Of a stretch of 7,671 nucleotides of DNA, positions 1-5,563 are shown one piece after another. The stretch covers positions 1 through 7,671 of the forward strand of contig DATCZS010000160.1 in assembly GCA_036525795.1 (NCBI GenBank), written 5' to 3'. Both the position numbers and the translations under genes were made by a program. The notes under the pieces were generated by a model. That model was not told the origin of the DNA, searched no databases, and was given only the letters and a program-made list of their open reading frames with translations. The stretch's first letter is position 1; every line of letters starts with the position of its first letter. The DNA is from DATCZS01 sp036525795 (GTDB lineage Bacteria > Actinomycetota > Acidimicrobiia > Spongiisociales > ZC4RG35).

Positions 1-1047
1 CACCTGTTCGCTCATCAGGATCGTCTCGATCGTGCGGGGGTAGACGTTGATGCCCCGGATGATCAGCATGTCGTCTGCCCGGCCTTCGAGCCTTCCGATC
101 CTCCGTCCGGTGCGACCGCACGGACACCCGCCAGGAAGAAACCGGGTGATGTCCCTGGTTCGGTAGCGGATGACCGGCTGGGCGTGCTTGGTGATCGTGG
201 TGAGAACCAACTCGCCCGGTTCACCCTCGGCAACCGGCTCGCCGGTCTCCGGGTCGAGGATCTCGGGATAGAAGTGATCCTCGAACACGTGCATGCCGCC
301 CTTGTTCTCCCGGCACTCGGCGGCGACGCCCGGCCCGATGACCTCGGAAAGGCCGTAGATGTCGCAGGCGTCGTATCCGCCGCCCCACGCCTCTTCGATC
401 TTCAGCCTGAGGCCCTCCGACCACGGTTCCGCGCCGTGGATCCCCCATCGCAGGCGGATGTTGCGTCGCTGGTGGGACTCTTCGGCTCGCTCGGCCAGGA
501 GCAGCGCGAACGAGGGGGTGCAGGCCAGTCCGGTGGCGCCGGAATCGGCCAGCAGCGAGATCTGGAACCCCGGGTTTCCTCCCGAGGCGGGAATGGCCGC
601 CGCCCCCAGTTCCTCCACCCCGAAGTGGAGGCCCAATCCGCCGGTGAAGAGGCCGTAGCCATAGGCGATGTGGACGAAGTCGTCGCGGGAGCCTCCGGCG
701 GCGGAGAGGGAACGGGCGTTCACCTGGGCGAAGATGCGGATGTCGTCGGCGGTGTACCCCACGATCGTCGGCTTCCCCGACGTCCCGGAGGAGGCGTGGA
801 TCCGTACGAGGTCGCTCATCGGGACGGCCAGCATCCCGTATGGATAGGTTTCCTTGAACTCTTTCTTCTCGGTGAACGGGAGCTGGGAGATCTGATGGAC
901 CGAGGTGACGTCGCCCACCCCGGCGAGCTTGCTCGACCAGTACGGGCTCTCGACGTGTTTGAGGCGGTCCACCATCGACGCCAGCCTGGAGGACTGGAGG
1001 TGTTCCAGGGACGACCGGTCGAGCGTCTCGATCTCCTGCAGGTACAC
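1..1047 (-). CDS. paaK: Phenylacetate-CoA ligase (AMP-forming), C-terminus cut by window edge
   Basis: Adenylate-forming enzyme that activates phenylacetate (or a related aryl acid) to its CoA thioester with ATP, normally the first step of aerobic phenylacetate breakdown; cytosolic. The 349 residues present read without a stop. The phosphate-binding loop ASSGTSGKPT is at residues 85-94, the A4-type IYGLSE at 230-235, RYRTRD at 294-299 and CGRTGRR followed by GRADDMLIIRG near 310-332, all as in PaaK. The family is about 430-440 residues, so roughly 85 residues of the C-terminal lid domain, probably with the catalytic lysine, lie off the left edge. The GTG start is chosen because AAGGAGG stands 5 nt before it and the protein then begins VYLQEIETLD like a PaaK N-terminus. 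It diverges from the DUF3039 gene. No other paa gene is visible, so the true acid substrate is inferred from the family. Confidence 0.95.
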   Translation of the reverse strand, partial: MYLQEIETLDRSSLEHLQSSRLASMVDRLKHVESPYWSSKLAGVGDVTSVHQISQLPFTEKKEFKETYPYGMLAVPMSDLVRIHASSGTSGKPTIVGYTADDIRIFAQVNARSLSAAGGSRDDFVHIAYGYGLFTGGLGLHFGVEELGAAAIPASGGNPGFQISLLADSGATGLACTPSFALLLAERAEESHQRRNIRLRWGIHGAEPWSEGLRLKIEEAWGGGYDACDIYGLSEVIGPGVAAECRENKGGMHVFEDHFYPEILDPETGEPVAEGEPGELVLTTITKHAQPVIRYRTRDITRFLPGGCPCGRTGRRIGRLEGRADDMLIIRGINVYPRTIETILMSEQV

Positions 1048-1051
1048 GCCG

Positions 1052-1059
1052 TCCTCCTT
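1052..1059 (-). promoter_or_regulatory. Shine-Dalgarno site of the phenylacetate-CoA ligase gene
   Basis: The minus strand reads AAGGAGGA, a near-perfect anti-16S match, four to five bases before the GTG at 1047. It decides the start: an in-frame ATG is not needed, and the upstream ATG at 1102 is in another reading frame. This is the strongest ribosome binding site in the window and implies a transcript with a real leader, unlike several of the neighbours. Confidence 0.85.
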
Positions 1060-1153
1060 GCTCGTGGCGTTCCCCGGGGCCGGGTTCAGTCTGGCAGTTC
1101 ATGCCCGGTGGTGTAGGGGCCTGACGGTTCGAAGCCGACCCGCGCCGGCGGAC

Positions 1154-1213
1154 AGCGGTGGCAACGGCCGCGGCGGCGAATCCCGTCGCCCGCCCTGGGT
1201 CGCCGCCACCGCT
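1154..1213. repeat. 9-bp inverted repeat in the divergent paaK/DUF3039 intergenic region
   Basis: AGCGGTGGC at 1154-1162 and its exact reverse complement GCCACCGCT at 1205-1213 are separated by 42 bp. A smaller pair, GGCGA at 1175-1179 and TCGCC at 1186-1190, lies inside. The right arm ends on the first base of the TAGCCT box of the DUF3039 gene, so a protein bound there could affect that promoter. In such GC-rich DNA a chance origin is possible. A regulatory role is inference. Confidence 0.4.
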
Positions 1214-1218
1214 AGCCT
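1213..1218 (+). promoter_or_regulatory. -10 box (TAGCCT) of the DUF3039 gene, leaderless type
   Basis: TAGCCT fits TANNNT and ends 7 nt before the ATG at 1226, so transcription would begin at or next to the start codon. No clear -35 element is seen. The identical hexamer at the same distance precedes the LMW phosphatase gene. Confidence 0.6.
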
Positions 1219-1225
1219 GCCGGCC

Positions 1226-1456
1226 ATGTCCTCAGCCTCAGACACCATCTCCGAGACCCGGCACGATCCCCGGCTCTCCGATGGCGATCACGAACGGTTC
1301 GCCCACTACGTGAAGAAGTCGGACATCGTTCGCTCGAATGTCGAAGGCGTCGAGGTCGAGGCGCTGTGCGGGAAGCGCTGGATTCCCAACCGGGACCCGA
1401 ACCGCTATCCCGTCTGCCCCAGCTGCAAGGAGATCATGGCCGCCCTTCGCGGCTGA
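1226..1456 (+). CDS. Small DUF3039-family protein with cysteine cluster
   Basis: A 76-residue protein with the DUF3039-like core ALCGKRWIPNRDP (46-58) followed by YPVCPSCKEI (61-70). C48, C64 and C67, possibly with H27, are placed to bind a metal such as zinc. DUF3039 proteins are small conserved actinobacterial proteins of unknown function, so no role is assigned. The ATG was chosen because the family-like acidic N-terminus starts there and TAGCCT lies 7 nt upstream; a longer in-frame opening from 905 runs antisense to paaK and is not believed. No Shine-Dalgarno is visible, consistent with a leaderless mRNA. It diverges from paaK and converges on the fructosamine-kinase gene, with only three bases between the two stop codons. 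Confidence 0.85.
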   Translation: MSSASDTISETRHDPRLSDGDHERFAHYVKKSDIVRSNVEGVEVEALCGKRWIPNRDPNRYPVCPSCKEIMAALRG

Positions 1457-1459
1457 GTC

Positions 1460-2191
1460 CTACCAGCCCAGCCGGTCGAGCCGGTCGGCGACCATGCGCG
1501 GATACGAGCCGCCGAACAGGCGCACGTGGACCAGCAGGTGGTGCAACTGGAGGGCAGCCCGTCGCCGTTCCCAGCCCTCGGGAAGCGGCCAGGCGTCGAG
1601 ATAGCCGTTCCACATCGAATCCGGAATCCCGCCGAAGACCGCCATGAACGCCAGTTCGACCTCCCGGTCCGAATAGGACACCGCCGGGTCGATCAGGAAC
1701 GACCCGTCGACGATGTTGCCCGCCCACAGGTCGCCGTGCACGAGACTCGGCGCCGGCTCGTGCTCGTCGAGGAGGAAGATGAGCGGGCCGTCGCAGGCGC
1801 GCCGCAGCCGTTCGGCCAGGTCGGGTGGCACCGCCGGGTCGGCGAGATGCACCATGACCCGGTTGGCCGCGTAGAACGAACCCCAACCTCTCGTCCAGGG
1901 GTTGGACTGGGGAAGCGGTCCGATCACGTTGTCGATCGGGTAGCCGAACCGGTCGGCGGTGTGCCTGTGCACTGCGGCAACCGCCCGTCCCAGCGCCGTC
2001 CAGTCGGGTACGCCGTGAACCTCCGACATCGTCACGCTGCCGATGTCGGCCGCCAGCACCTCGGGTACCGGTGCTCCGGCGGCGGCGAGGGTGCGGAGGC
2101 CGTCTGCCTCGAGCCGGGCGTCGTACTCGGTGAACTTGGTCACCGCCGGTCGGCCTTCGAAGATCGTCCGTTCCACGCGGGCCCACGCCAT
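1460..2191 (-). CDS. Fructosamine/ribulosamine kinase family protein
   Basis: A 243-residue kinase of the fructosamine-3-kinase family (aminoglycoside phosphotransferase fold). The family phosphorylates the sugar part of glycated lysines, often ribulosamine or erythrulosamine in bacteria, so that the adduct falls off the protein. Visible landmarks are K19 (VTKF) and E28 (EADGL) as the Lys-Glu pair, GPLPQSNPW at 91-99, the catalytic loop HGDLWAGN at 152-159 (D154, N159), the metal-binding IDPA at 167-170 with SDRE after it, and a C-terminal LHHLLVHVRLFGGSY like that of E. coli YniA. It is shorter than YniA (about 286 residues) because the N-terminal glycine-rich strand region is missing; shorter N-lobes seem usual in actinobacterial members, and the in-frame upstream sequence does not resemble the family. 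No TANNNT box or good Shine-Dalgarno precedes the ATG, and the gap to the CHCC gene is 25 nt, so co-transcription with that gene is likely. Confidence 0.9.
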   Translation of the reverse strand: MAWARVERTIFEGRPAVTKFTEYDARLEADGLRTLAAAGAPVPEVLAADIGSVTMSEVHGVPDWTALGRAVAAVHRHTADRFGYPIDNVIGPLPQSNPWTRGWGSFYAANRVMVHLADPAVPPDLAERLRRACDGPLIFLLDEHEPAPSLVHGDLWAGNIVDGSFLIDPAVSYSDREVELAFMAVFGGIPDSMWNGYLDAWPLPEGWERRRAALQLHHLLVHVRLFGGSYPRMVADRLDRLGW

Positions 2192-2216
2192 GGCGTGATG
2201 GTGCCAGCTCCGGCGC

Positions 2217-2423
2217 TCACCCGGGGCGGCGATCCTGCTCCTTCGGTGTCGCCTGAGCCATCTTGCTCACGCCGGTGGCAGCCCAGCCAGTGGTGCTCAG
2301 GCTGATGTCGCCGCAGCGAAGACAGACCGCTCGTCGGATTCCGGCGACCGCGCTGACCACGACGTCGTGTTCGCAGCGACGGCGACGCCGGTCGGTCGCC
2401 CGCAATGCCCTTCCCGTCACCAT
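2217..2423 (-). CDS. Small CHCC putative zinc-binding protein (unrecognised)
   Basis: A 68-residue basic protein that I do not recognise. A basic N-terminus leads to C17-x-H19, then the hydrophobic stretch VVVSAVAGIRRAV, then C34-x2-C37 in AVCLRCGDIS, a spacing suited to one zinc ion. The tail is low in hydrophobics and looks disordered. About three quarters of codons end in G or C, slightly less than expected for strong genes here. A GGGGGG run lies 3 nt before the ATG and 6 nt before an in-frame GTG at 2420, which may be the true start. A TAGCCT box lies at 2456-2451. It sits between the LMW phosphatase and the fructosamine-kinase gene on the same strand. Without it, 2192-2506 would hold no gene. 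The regular Cys/His pattern argues against a chance frame, but homologues are needed to be sure. Confidence 0.55.
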   Translation of the reverse strand: MVTGRALRATDRRRRRCEHDVVVSAVAGIRRAVCLRCGDISLSTTGWAATGVSKMAQATPKEQDRRPG

Positions 2424-2450
2424 GTGCCCCCCGGTGCCGATCTCCGGATA

Positions 2451-2456
2451 AGGCTA
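2451..2456 (-). promoter_or_regulatory. Possible -10 box (TAGCCT) for the CHCC-kinase pair
   Basis: The minus strand reads TAGCCT, the same hexamer as before the DUF3039 and phosphatase genes. It lies 27 nt before the ATG at 2423, so this transcript would carry a leader of about 20 nt containing the GGGGGG run at 2432-2427. No -35 element was identified. It would allow the small gene and the kinase to be expressed apart from the phosphatase. Confidence 0.35.
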
Positions 2457-2506
2457 TCTGGGAGGCTCCCACCGCGGAAGTGGTCTTTTTGCGCGCTCTG
2501 CGCCGT

Positions 2507-2980
2507 TCAGCCGAGCGGCGGCGAGTTCGCGAGATGTCCCACGACACCGGCGGCGGCGGGAAGGATCACCTCGATCATGCGCCGGTAGTCGTCGTCGGTT
2601 CCGTAGTACGGGTCCGGGACGTCGCCGGCGTCGGCGTTCGGGTCGAAGCTGCGGAAGAGCCGCACCTTGGCCTTGGCCGTCTCGTCGGGGGCCAGGGCCA
2701 GGAGGTCCTCGAAGTTGCGATGGTCCATGGCGAGGATCAGGTCGTGCCGATCGAAATCCGATCGATCGACCTGGCGGGCGGTCCCGGTCACCTCGAGGCC
2801 GACCCGCGCCGCCGCAGCCACCGAGCGCGGATGCGGCGGCTCGCCCAGGTGGTACCGACCGGTTCCGGCGGAGTCGACCTCCACCGCCACGCCTGCGTCT
2901 GTCGCGGCCCGCCGAATCGCCGCCTCGGCGGCGGGGGAACGGCAGATGTTTCCGAGGCACACGGCCAGTATCCGGATCAT
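2507..2980 (-). CDS. Low-molecular-weight protein phosphatase (LMW-PTP family)
   Basis: A 157-residue cytosolic phosphatase of usual family length. The P-loop CLGNICRS at residues 8-15 supplies nucleophile C8, the neighbouring C13 (the redox-switch cysteine in many members) and R14. DSAGT lies at 36-40 and the general-acid loop DPYYG at 123-127 with D123. The CLGNICRS form resembles the human and yeast enzymes. Family members dephosphorylate phosphotyrosine, but some remove phosphate from protein-bound ribulose-5-phosphate and similar adducts; location two genes upstream of a fructosamine-family kinase on the same strand favours that role here (inference). The ATG is fixed by a TAGCCT box 7 nt upstream and by the family N-terminus MIRILAVCLGN. 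The frame stays open further upstream, but that stretch overlaps the preceding gene and looks like a shadow. Its stop lies 83 nt before the CHCC gene. Confidence 0.95.
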   Translation of the reverse strand: MIRILAVCLGNICRSPAAEAAIRRAATDAGVAVEVDSAGTGRYHLGEPPHPRSVAAAARVGLEVTGTARQVDRSDFDRHDLILAMDHRNFEDLLALAPDETAKAKVRLFRSFDPNADAGDVPDPYYGTDDDYRRMIEVILPAAAGVVGHLANSPPLG

Positions 2981-2987
2981 CTCCGGG

Positions 2988-3015
2988 AGGCTACGGGTCT
3001 CAGGGGCCGACGCAA
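2988..3015 (-). promoter_or_regulatory. Promoter of the LMW phosphatase gene, leaderless type
   Basis: On the minus strand, TTGCGT at 3015-3010 could serve as a -35 element, followed after 16 nt by TAGCCT at 2993-2988, which ends 7 nt before the ATG at 2980. This is the most complete promoter in the window. It lies just downstream of the lipoprotein stop codon at 3028, so the phosphatase does not depend on the upstream genes. Confidence 0.6.
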
Positions 3016-3027
3016 CCCCGGGCCGCC

Positions 3028-3822
3028 TCATTCCTCGCAGTCCACCCCTCTGGCGGCCGGGAGCGTGCCGTCGTCGAAGGCCGCCTCCACCCCGTAGGGG
3101 ACGATCCGTGCGCTCGTCACCGTCCGCTCCGTGCGGACCGCGGGAAGAGCGGCAACCGGTATCTCGACGGCGAATGCCACGATCCCGGTGTCCGGTGTCA
3201 ACGCAGATGCGGCCGCAGCCATCCGGTCCCAGGCCGCTTCGGCGATGTGTCTCCCGGTCACGACGGTCCTCCCCTCGTCTGCTGCCCGCCGCAGTTCTCT
3301 CGCCCGCTCGACGCCGTCGATCCATGCGAACCGGGTCGGTTCCTGGCCGGGGAAACCGCCGGACGCGGGAACGCACACCTGATCGACACGCCACACAGCT
3401 GCCACGGCGGATCCGAACCGGTCGGCCGTGACGCCGGCGTCCTCGAGTGTGGTGGGTTCGCGCAGTGAGACGGCGACGGATACGACGGCATCCGGATGTG
3501 CCACCACCACGATCTCCTCGACCGCTCGATCGACGGATGCGCGGTCAGGTGGCGGGGGCACCGTGGTCTCGGCGGGCGGCACGGTGGTCTGCGGAGGGGC
3601 GGTTCCGAAACATCGCGACGCCTCCTCGGCGCTGTCGGTCGCGATGACGCAGGCCGGATCGATGTTTCCGGCCACCACCTCGGTCGCCATCTGCACGCAG
3701 TCGCCCACCGGCACAGATGCGCACCAGTCGCCGAACGTCGCCGGTTCGGCCGAGCGGACGCACGCCGAGGCGAGGAGACCGACGGCCGCGTACAGCGCCA
3801 GCATGGTTCGGAAGTGGTTCAT
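3028..3822 (-). CDS. Secreted cysteine-rich protein, putative lipoprotein, function unknown
   Basis: A 264-residue protein of unrecognised family. Residues 1-21 form a signal peptide: MNHFR, a hydrophobic core from 7 to 18, then LASAC. C21 could be lipidated, but the lipobox is imperfect (A rather than L at -3), so plain secretion is possible. C34, C42, C58 and C71 lie in a small N-terminal domain; a Thr/Pro-rich linker (75-92) joins it to a larger mixed domain (93-264) with C150 and C262. Leaving out C21, six cysteines remain, which could form three disulfides outside the membrane. The start lies 30 nt after the methyltransferase stop, no TANNNT box is seen and only a weak GGA precedes it, so read-through from the methyltransferase promoter is likely. 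Nothing points to a shared function with that gene. Confidence 0.8.
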   Translation of the reverse strand: MNHFRTMLALYAAVGLLASACVRSAEPATFGDWCASVPVGDCVQMATEVVAGNIDPACVIATDSAEEASRCFGTAPPQTTVPPAETTVPPPPDRASVDRAVEEIVVVAHPDAVVSVAVSLREPTTLEDAGVTADRFGSAVAAVWRVDQVCVPASGGFPGQEPTRFAWIDGVERARELRRAADEGRTVVTGRHIAEAAWDRMAAAASALTPDTGIVAFAVEIPVAALPAVRTERTVTSARIVPYGVEAAFDDGTLPAARGVDCEE

Positions 3823-3852
3823 TCGATCGTCCGCGTGCTCCCGGCGCCTCGA

Positions 3853-4818
3853 TCAGACGTTCCCGCCCCCGGCGTCGGTTCCAGGGGGAGTTCGGGGACC
3901 GGACGCGGCGGCGATGCGGGTCTGCGCCAGCTCGACGTATCCGGGGTCGGTGTCGAAACCGACGTAGTGACGGCCGGTTTCGATGGCGGCGACCGCGGTG
4001 CTGCCTGACCCGATGAACGGGTCGAGGACCAGGTCGCCCTCATAGGTGTACAGCTCGATCAGGCGTCGGGGGAGCGCCACCGGGAAGGGAGCAGGATGCC
4101 CGACCCTGGTGGCCGATTCGGAAGGGATCTCCCAGACGTCGACGGTGGCCTCGAGGAATTCGGCGGTCTCGATGCTGGGGACGTGAGGCAGACCGGCGGC
4201 CTGTCGTTGTTTGCGGGTGAGCGCACGGTCGAACCGACCCTTCGACGCCACGATCACCCGCTCTGTCAGGTCGCGCAGCACCGGGTTCTGGGGGCTTCGA
4301 AACGATCCCCAGGCGCAGGAGCCGCCCGCACCCTTGGCCTTCTGCCAGATGATCTCGCCCCTCAGCAGCATCCCCAGATCGTCCTGCAGGATCGAGATGA
4401 CGTCGGCGGACAGGGACCGATATGGCTTGCGGCCGAGGTTGGCGACGTTCACCGCCATGCGGCCTCCGGGCTCGAGGGTCTCGAGACAGGCTGCAAAGAC
4501 GTCGCGGAGCATCTCGAGGTATTCGAAGTAGGTTCCCGGGATGTGCCCCTGGCCCATGTCGACCTCGTAGTCCTTGCCCGTGTAGTACGGGGGTGAGGTC
4601 ACCATCAGCGCCACCGAGTTGGGCCGAACCTGGTCGGGAGACATCGCCCGGGCGTCACCCGAGAAGATCGTATCGACCGATACGGGGGCCTCGATGGTTG
4701 TCTCGTTGCTGATCGCCGCCGGTGTGAAGCGCTGGTAGAAGACGGACGCATCGTGGCTCTCGCGGCGCCCGGATCCGAACGTCGAGGTTGCCGTTGCGGC
4801 GCGGGAGCGGGGAGTCAT
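3853..4818 (-). CDS. Orphan beta-class DNA methyltransferase (N6-adenine or N4-cytosine)
   Basis: A 321-residue DNA amino-methyltransferase using S-adenosylmethionine. The catalytic motif IV TSPPYY (74-79) comes first and the cofactor motif I DPFIGSGST (266-274) is near the C-terminus, the beta-class order. Between them are a conserved-looking NVANLGRKPYRSLSADV (124-140), IIWQKAKGAGGSCAWGSF (156-173) and HPAPFPVALP (241-250), the step just before motif I. SPPYY occurs in both N4-cytosine and N6-adenine enzymes, so the modified base is not settled. No endonuclease gene is visible nearby, so it appears to be an orphan, perhaps an epigenetic or cell-cycle enzyme; specificity is unknown. The start at 4818 is chosen because TACCGT stands 7 nt upstream; a longer opening from 4947 would run through the promoter region and antisense to the GNAT start. 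The residues before about 25 (Ser/Arg/Thr-rich) look disordered. Confidence 0.9.
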   Translation of the reverse strand: MTPRSRAATATSTFGSGRRESHDASVFYQRFTPAAISNETTIEAPVSVDTIFSGDARAMSPDQVRPNSVALMVTSPPYYTGKDYEVDMGQGHIPGTYFEYLEMLRDVFAACLETLEPGGRMAVNVANLGRKPYRSLSADVISILQDDLGMLLRGEIIWQKAKGAGGSCAWGSFRSPQNPVLRDLTERVIVASKGRFDRALTRKQRQAAGLPHVPSIETAEFLEATVDVWEIPSESATRVGHPAPFPVALPRRLIELYTYEGDLVLDPFIGSGSTAVAAIETGRHYVGFDTDPGYVELAQTRIAAASGPRTPPGTDAGGGNV

Positions 4819-4825
4819 GGCCGGA

Positions 4826-4831
4826 ACGGTA
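4826..4831 (-). promoter_or_regulatory. -10 box (TACCGT) of the methyltransferase gene, leaderless type
   Basis: The minus strand reads TACCGT, fitting TANNNT, and ends 7 nt before the ATG at 4818. No -35 element or Shine-Dalgarno is evident. This supports the shorter start and a leaderless mRNA. Confidence 0.55.
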
Positions 4832-4896
4832 GCCCTGCGAGGTCGCGAATCCTCGGCTTGCACCGTCCCGACGCGTCTGCTCGCGATTTTCAACGG

Positions 4897-4933
4897 TATG
4901 CTAACTATTGCAAGCATTCCGCTCCACCAGAGG
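4897..4933 (+). promoter_or_regulatory. Promoter -10 box and Shine-Dalgarno of the GNAT gene
   Basis: TATGCT at 4897-4902, in an AT-rich patch unusual for the window, is a likely -10 box. AGAGG at 4929-4933 lies 6 nt before the ATG at 4940, giving a leader of about 30 nt. ATGCT (4898-4902) and AGCAT (4913-4917) form an inverted repeat with a 10-nt gap, covering the -10 box and the likely transcription start. No -35 element is convincing. Confidence 0.5.
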
Positions 4934-4939
4934 CCCGGC

Positions 4940-5563
4940 ATGAGCATTCGACATCACACGGCGCAGGCGACGCTCGGCGACGGCACCGTTGTCGACCTGC
5001 GCCCGGTCCACGCAGACGACGGACCTCTGCTGGCGGATGGATTCGAGCGGTTGTCTCCCCGCGGCCGGTTCATGCGGTTCCTCGCCCCCACCGGCCCCCT
5101 GACCGCGCGCCAGCTGTCCTATCTGACCGACGTCGACCACCAGGACCACGTTGCGTGGGGGGTGCTCCACGATGGTGAGCCGATCGCGGTGGCGCGATTC
5201 GTTCGCCTTCGCGAACGACCGGACGAGGCCGACGTTGCGGTCACGGTGATCGACGATCGTCAGGGGCGGGGGATCGGCCGGCTGCTCATCCGGGTTCTGG
5301 CCGTCTCGGCGCGAGCGATGGGGGTGGCGACCTTCCACTTCGACGTGCTCGCCGAGAATCGCGCCATGCTCGGGATGATCGACTCACTGGGCGGTCGCAG
5401 GGAAGCCGGGGGGAAGGTGATCCACGCCCTGGTCCCCACGGCCTTCATCGAGCCGCCGGAAGGCGTGGAGGGCGACCTGGTCGGGTTGCTGGAGACGGCC
5501 CGTCGCGAGGCAAGGGGAGAGGTCGTCAATCCCCCGGGTCGAGCTCGAGCGACGCCGAGTTGA
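4940..5563 (+). CDS. GNAT-family N-acetyltransferase, Pat-like
   Basis: A 207-residue acetyl-CoA-dependent acetyltransferase. VDLRPVHADDGPLL near residue 15 is the typical GNAT first strand, followed by the LSPRGRFMRFL segment seen in protein-lysine acetyltransferases of the Pat/Acs-associated type. The acetyl-CoA pyrophosphate loop is DRQGRGIGRLL, matching the R/Q-x-x-G-x-G/A pattern, and VLAENRAMLGMIDSLGG forms the last helix and strand. About 45 residues after the fold are polar, helical and probably regulatory or disordered. The substrate (protein lysine or small molecule) is not shown by the sequence. The start with AGAGG 6 nt upstream is preferred; in-frame ATGs at 4817 and 4898 would lie in the divergent promoter region. 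The 3' end overlaps the msrB 3' end by 38 bp on the opposite strand. Confidence 0.85.
   Translation: MSIRHHTAQATLGDGTVVDLRPVHADDGPLLADGFERLSPRGRFMRFLAPTGPLTARQLSYLTDVDHQDHVAWGVLHDGEPIAVARFVRLRERPDEADVAVTVIDDRQGRGIGRLLIRVLAVSARAMGVATFHFDVLAENRAMLGMIDSLGGRREAGGKVIHALVPTAFIEPPEGVEGDLVGLLETARREARGEVVNPPGRARATPS

Noticed and set aside
184..1116. Long plus-strand open frame opposite paaK, and the 293-residue minus-strand frame at 221-1102
   Set aside because: The true minus-strand frame from 1047 gives an uninterrupted PaaK with all motifs; the others are GC-rich shadows with Arg/Gly/Pro-rich nonsense composition.
905..1225. N-terminal extension of the DUF3039 gene
   Set aside because: It runs antisense to paaK and across the intergenic repeat, has no family resemblance, and the TAGCCT box supports the start at 1226.
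1526..2305. 259-residue plus-strand frame opposite the kinase gene
   Set aside because: The minus-strand frame carries the full kinase motifs; this one is its antisense shadow.
2460..2470. GGGAGGCTCCC near-palindrome beside the TAGCCT box
   Set aside because: Five-base arms with one central base are common at this GC content and no second copy was found; too weak for an operator call.
2485..2505. T-run next to a GCGC-rich stem, considered as a terminator after the phosphatase gene
   Set aside because: The T-run is on the plus strand before the stem, so neither strand has the stem-then-U order required.
2981..3394. N-terminal extension of the LMW phosphatase frame
   Set aside because: It overlaps the lipoprotein gene in another frame, is Arg-rich, and the phosphatase fold starts at MIRILAVCLGN.
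4819..4947. Upstream extension of the methyltransferase and the opposing ATG at 4817 for GNAT
   Set aside because: CATG at 4816-4819 gives an ATG on both strands by symmetry. The plus-strand one lies inside the methyltransferase N-terminus, and both extensions cross the divergent promoter region.
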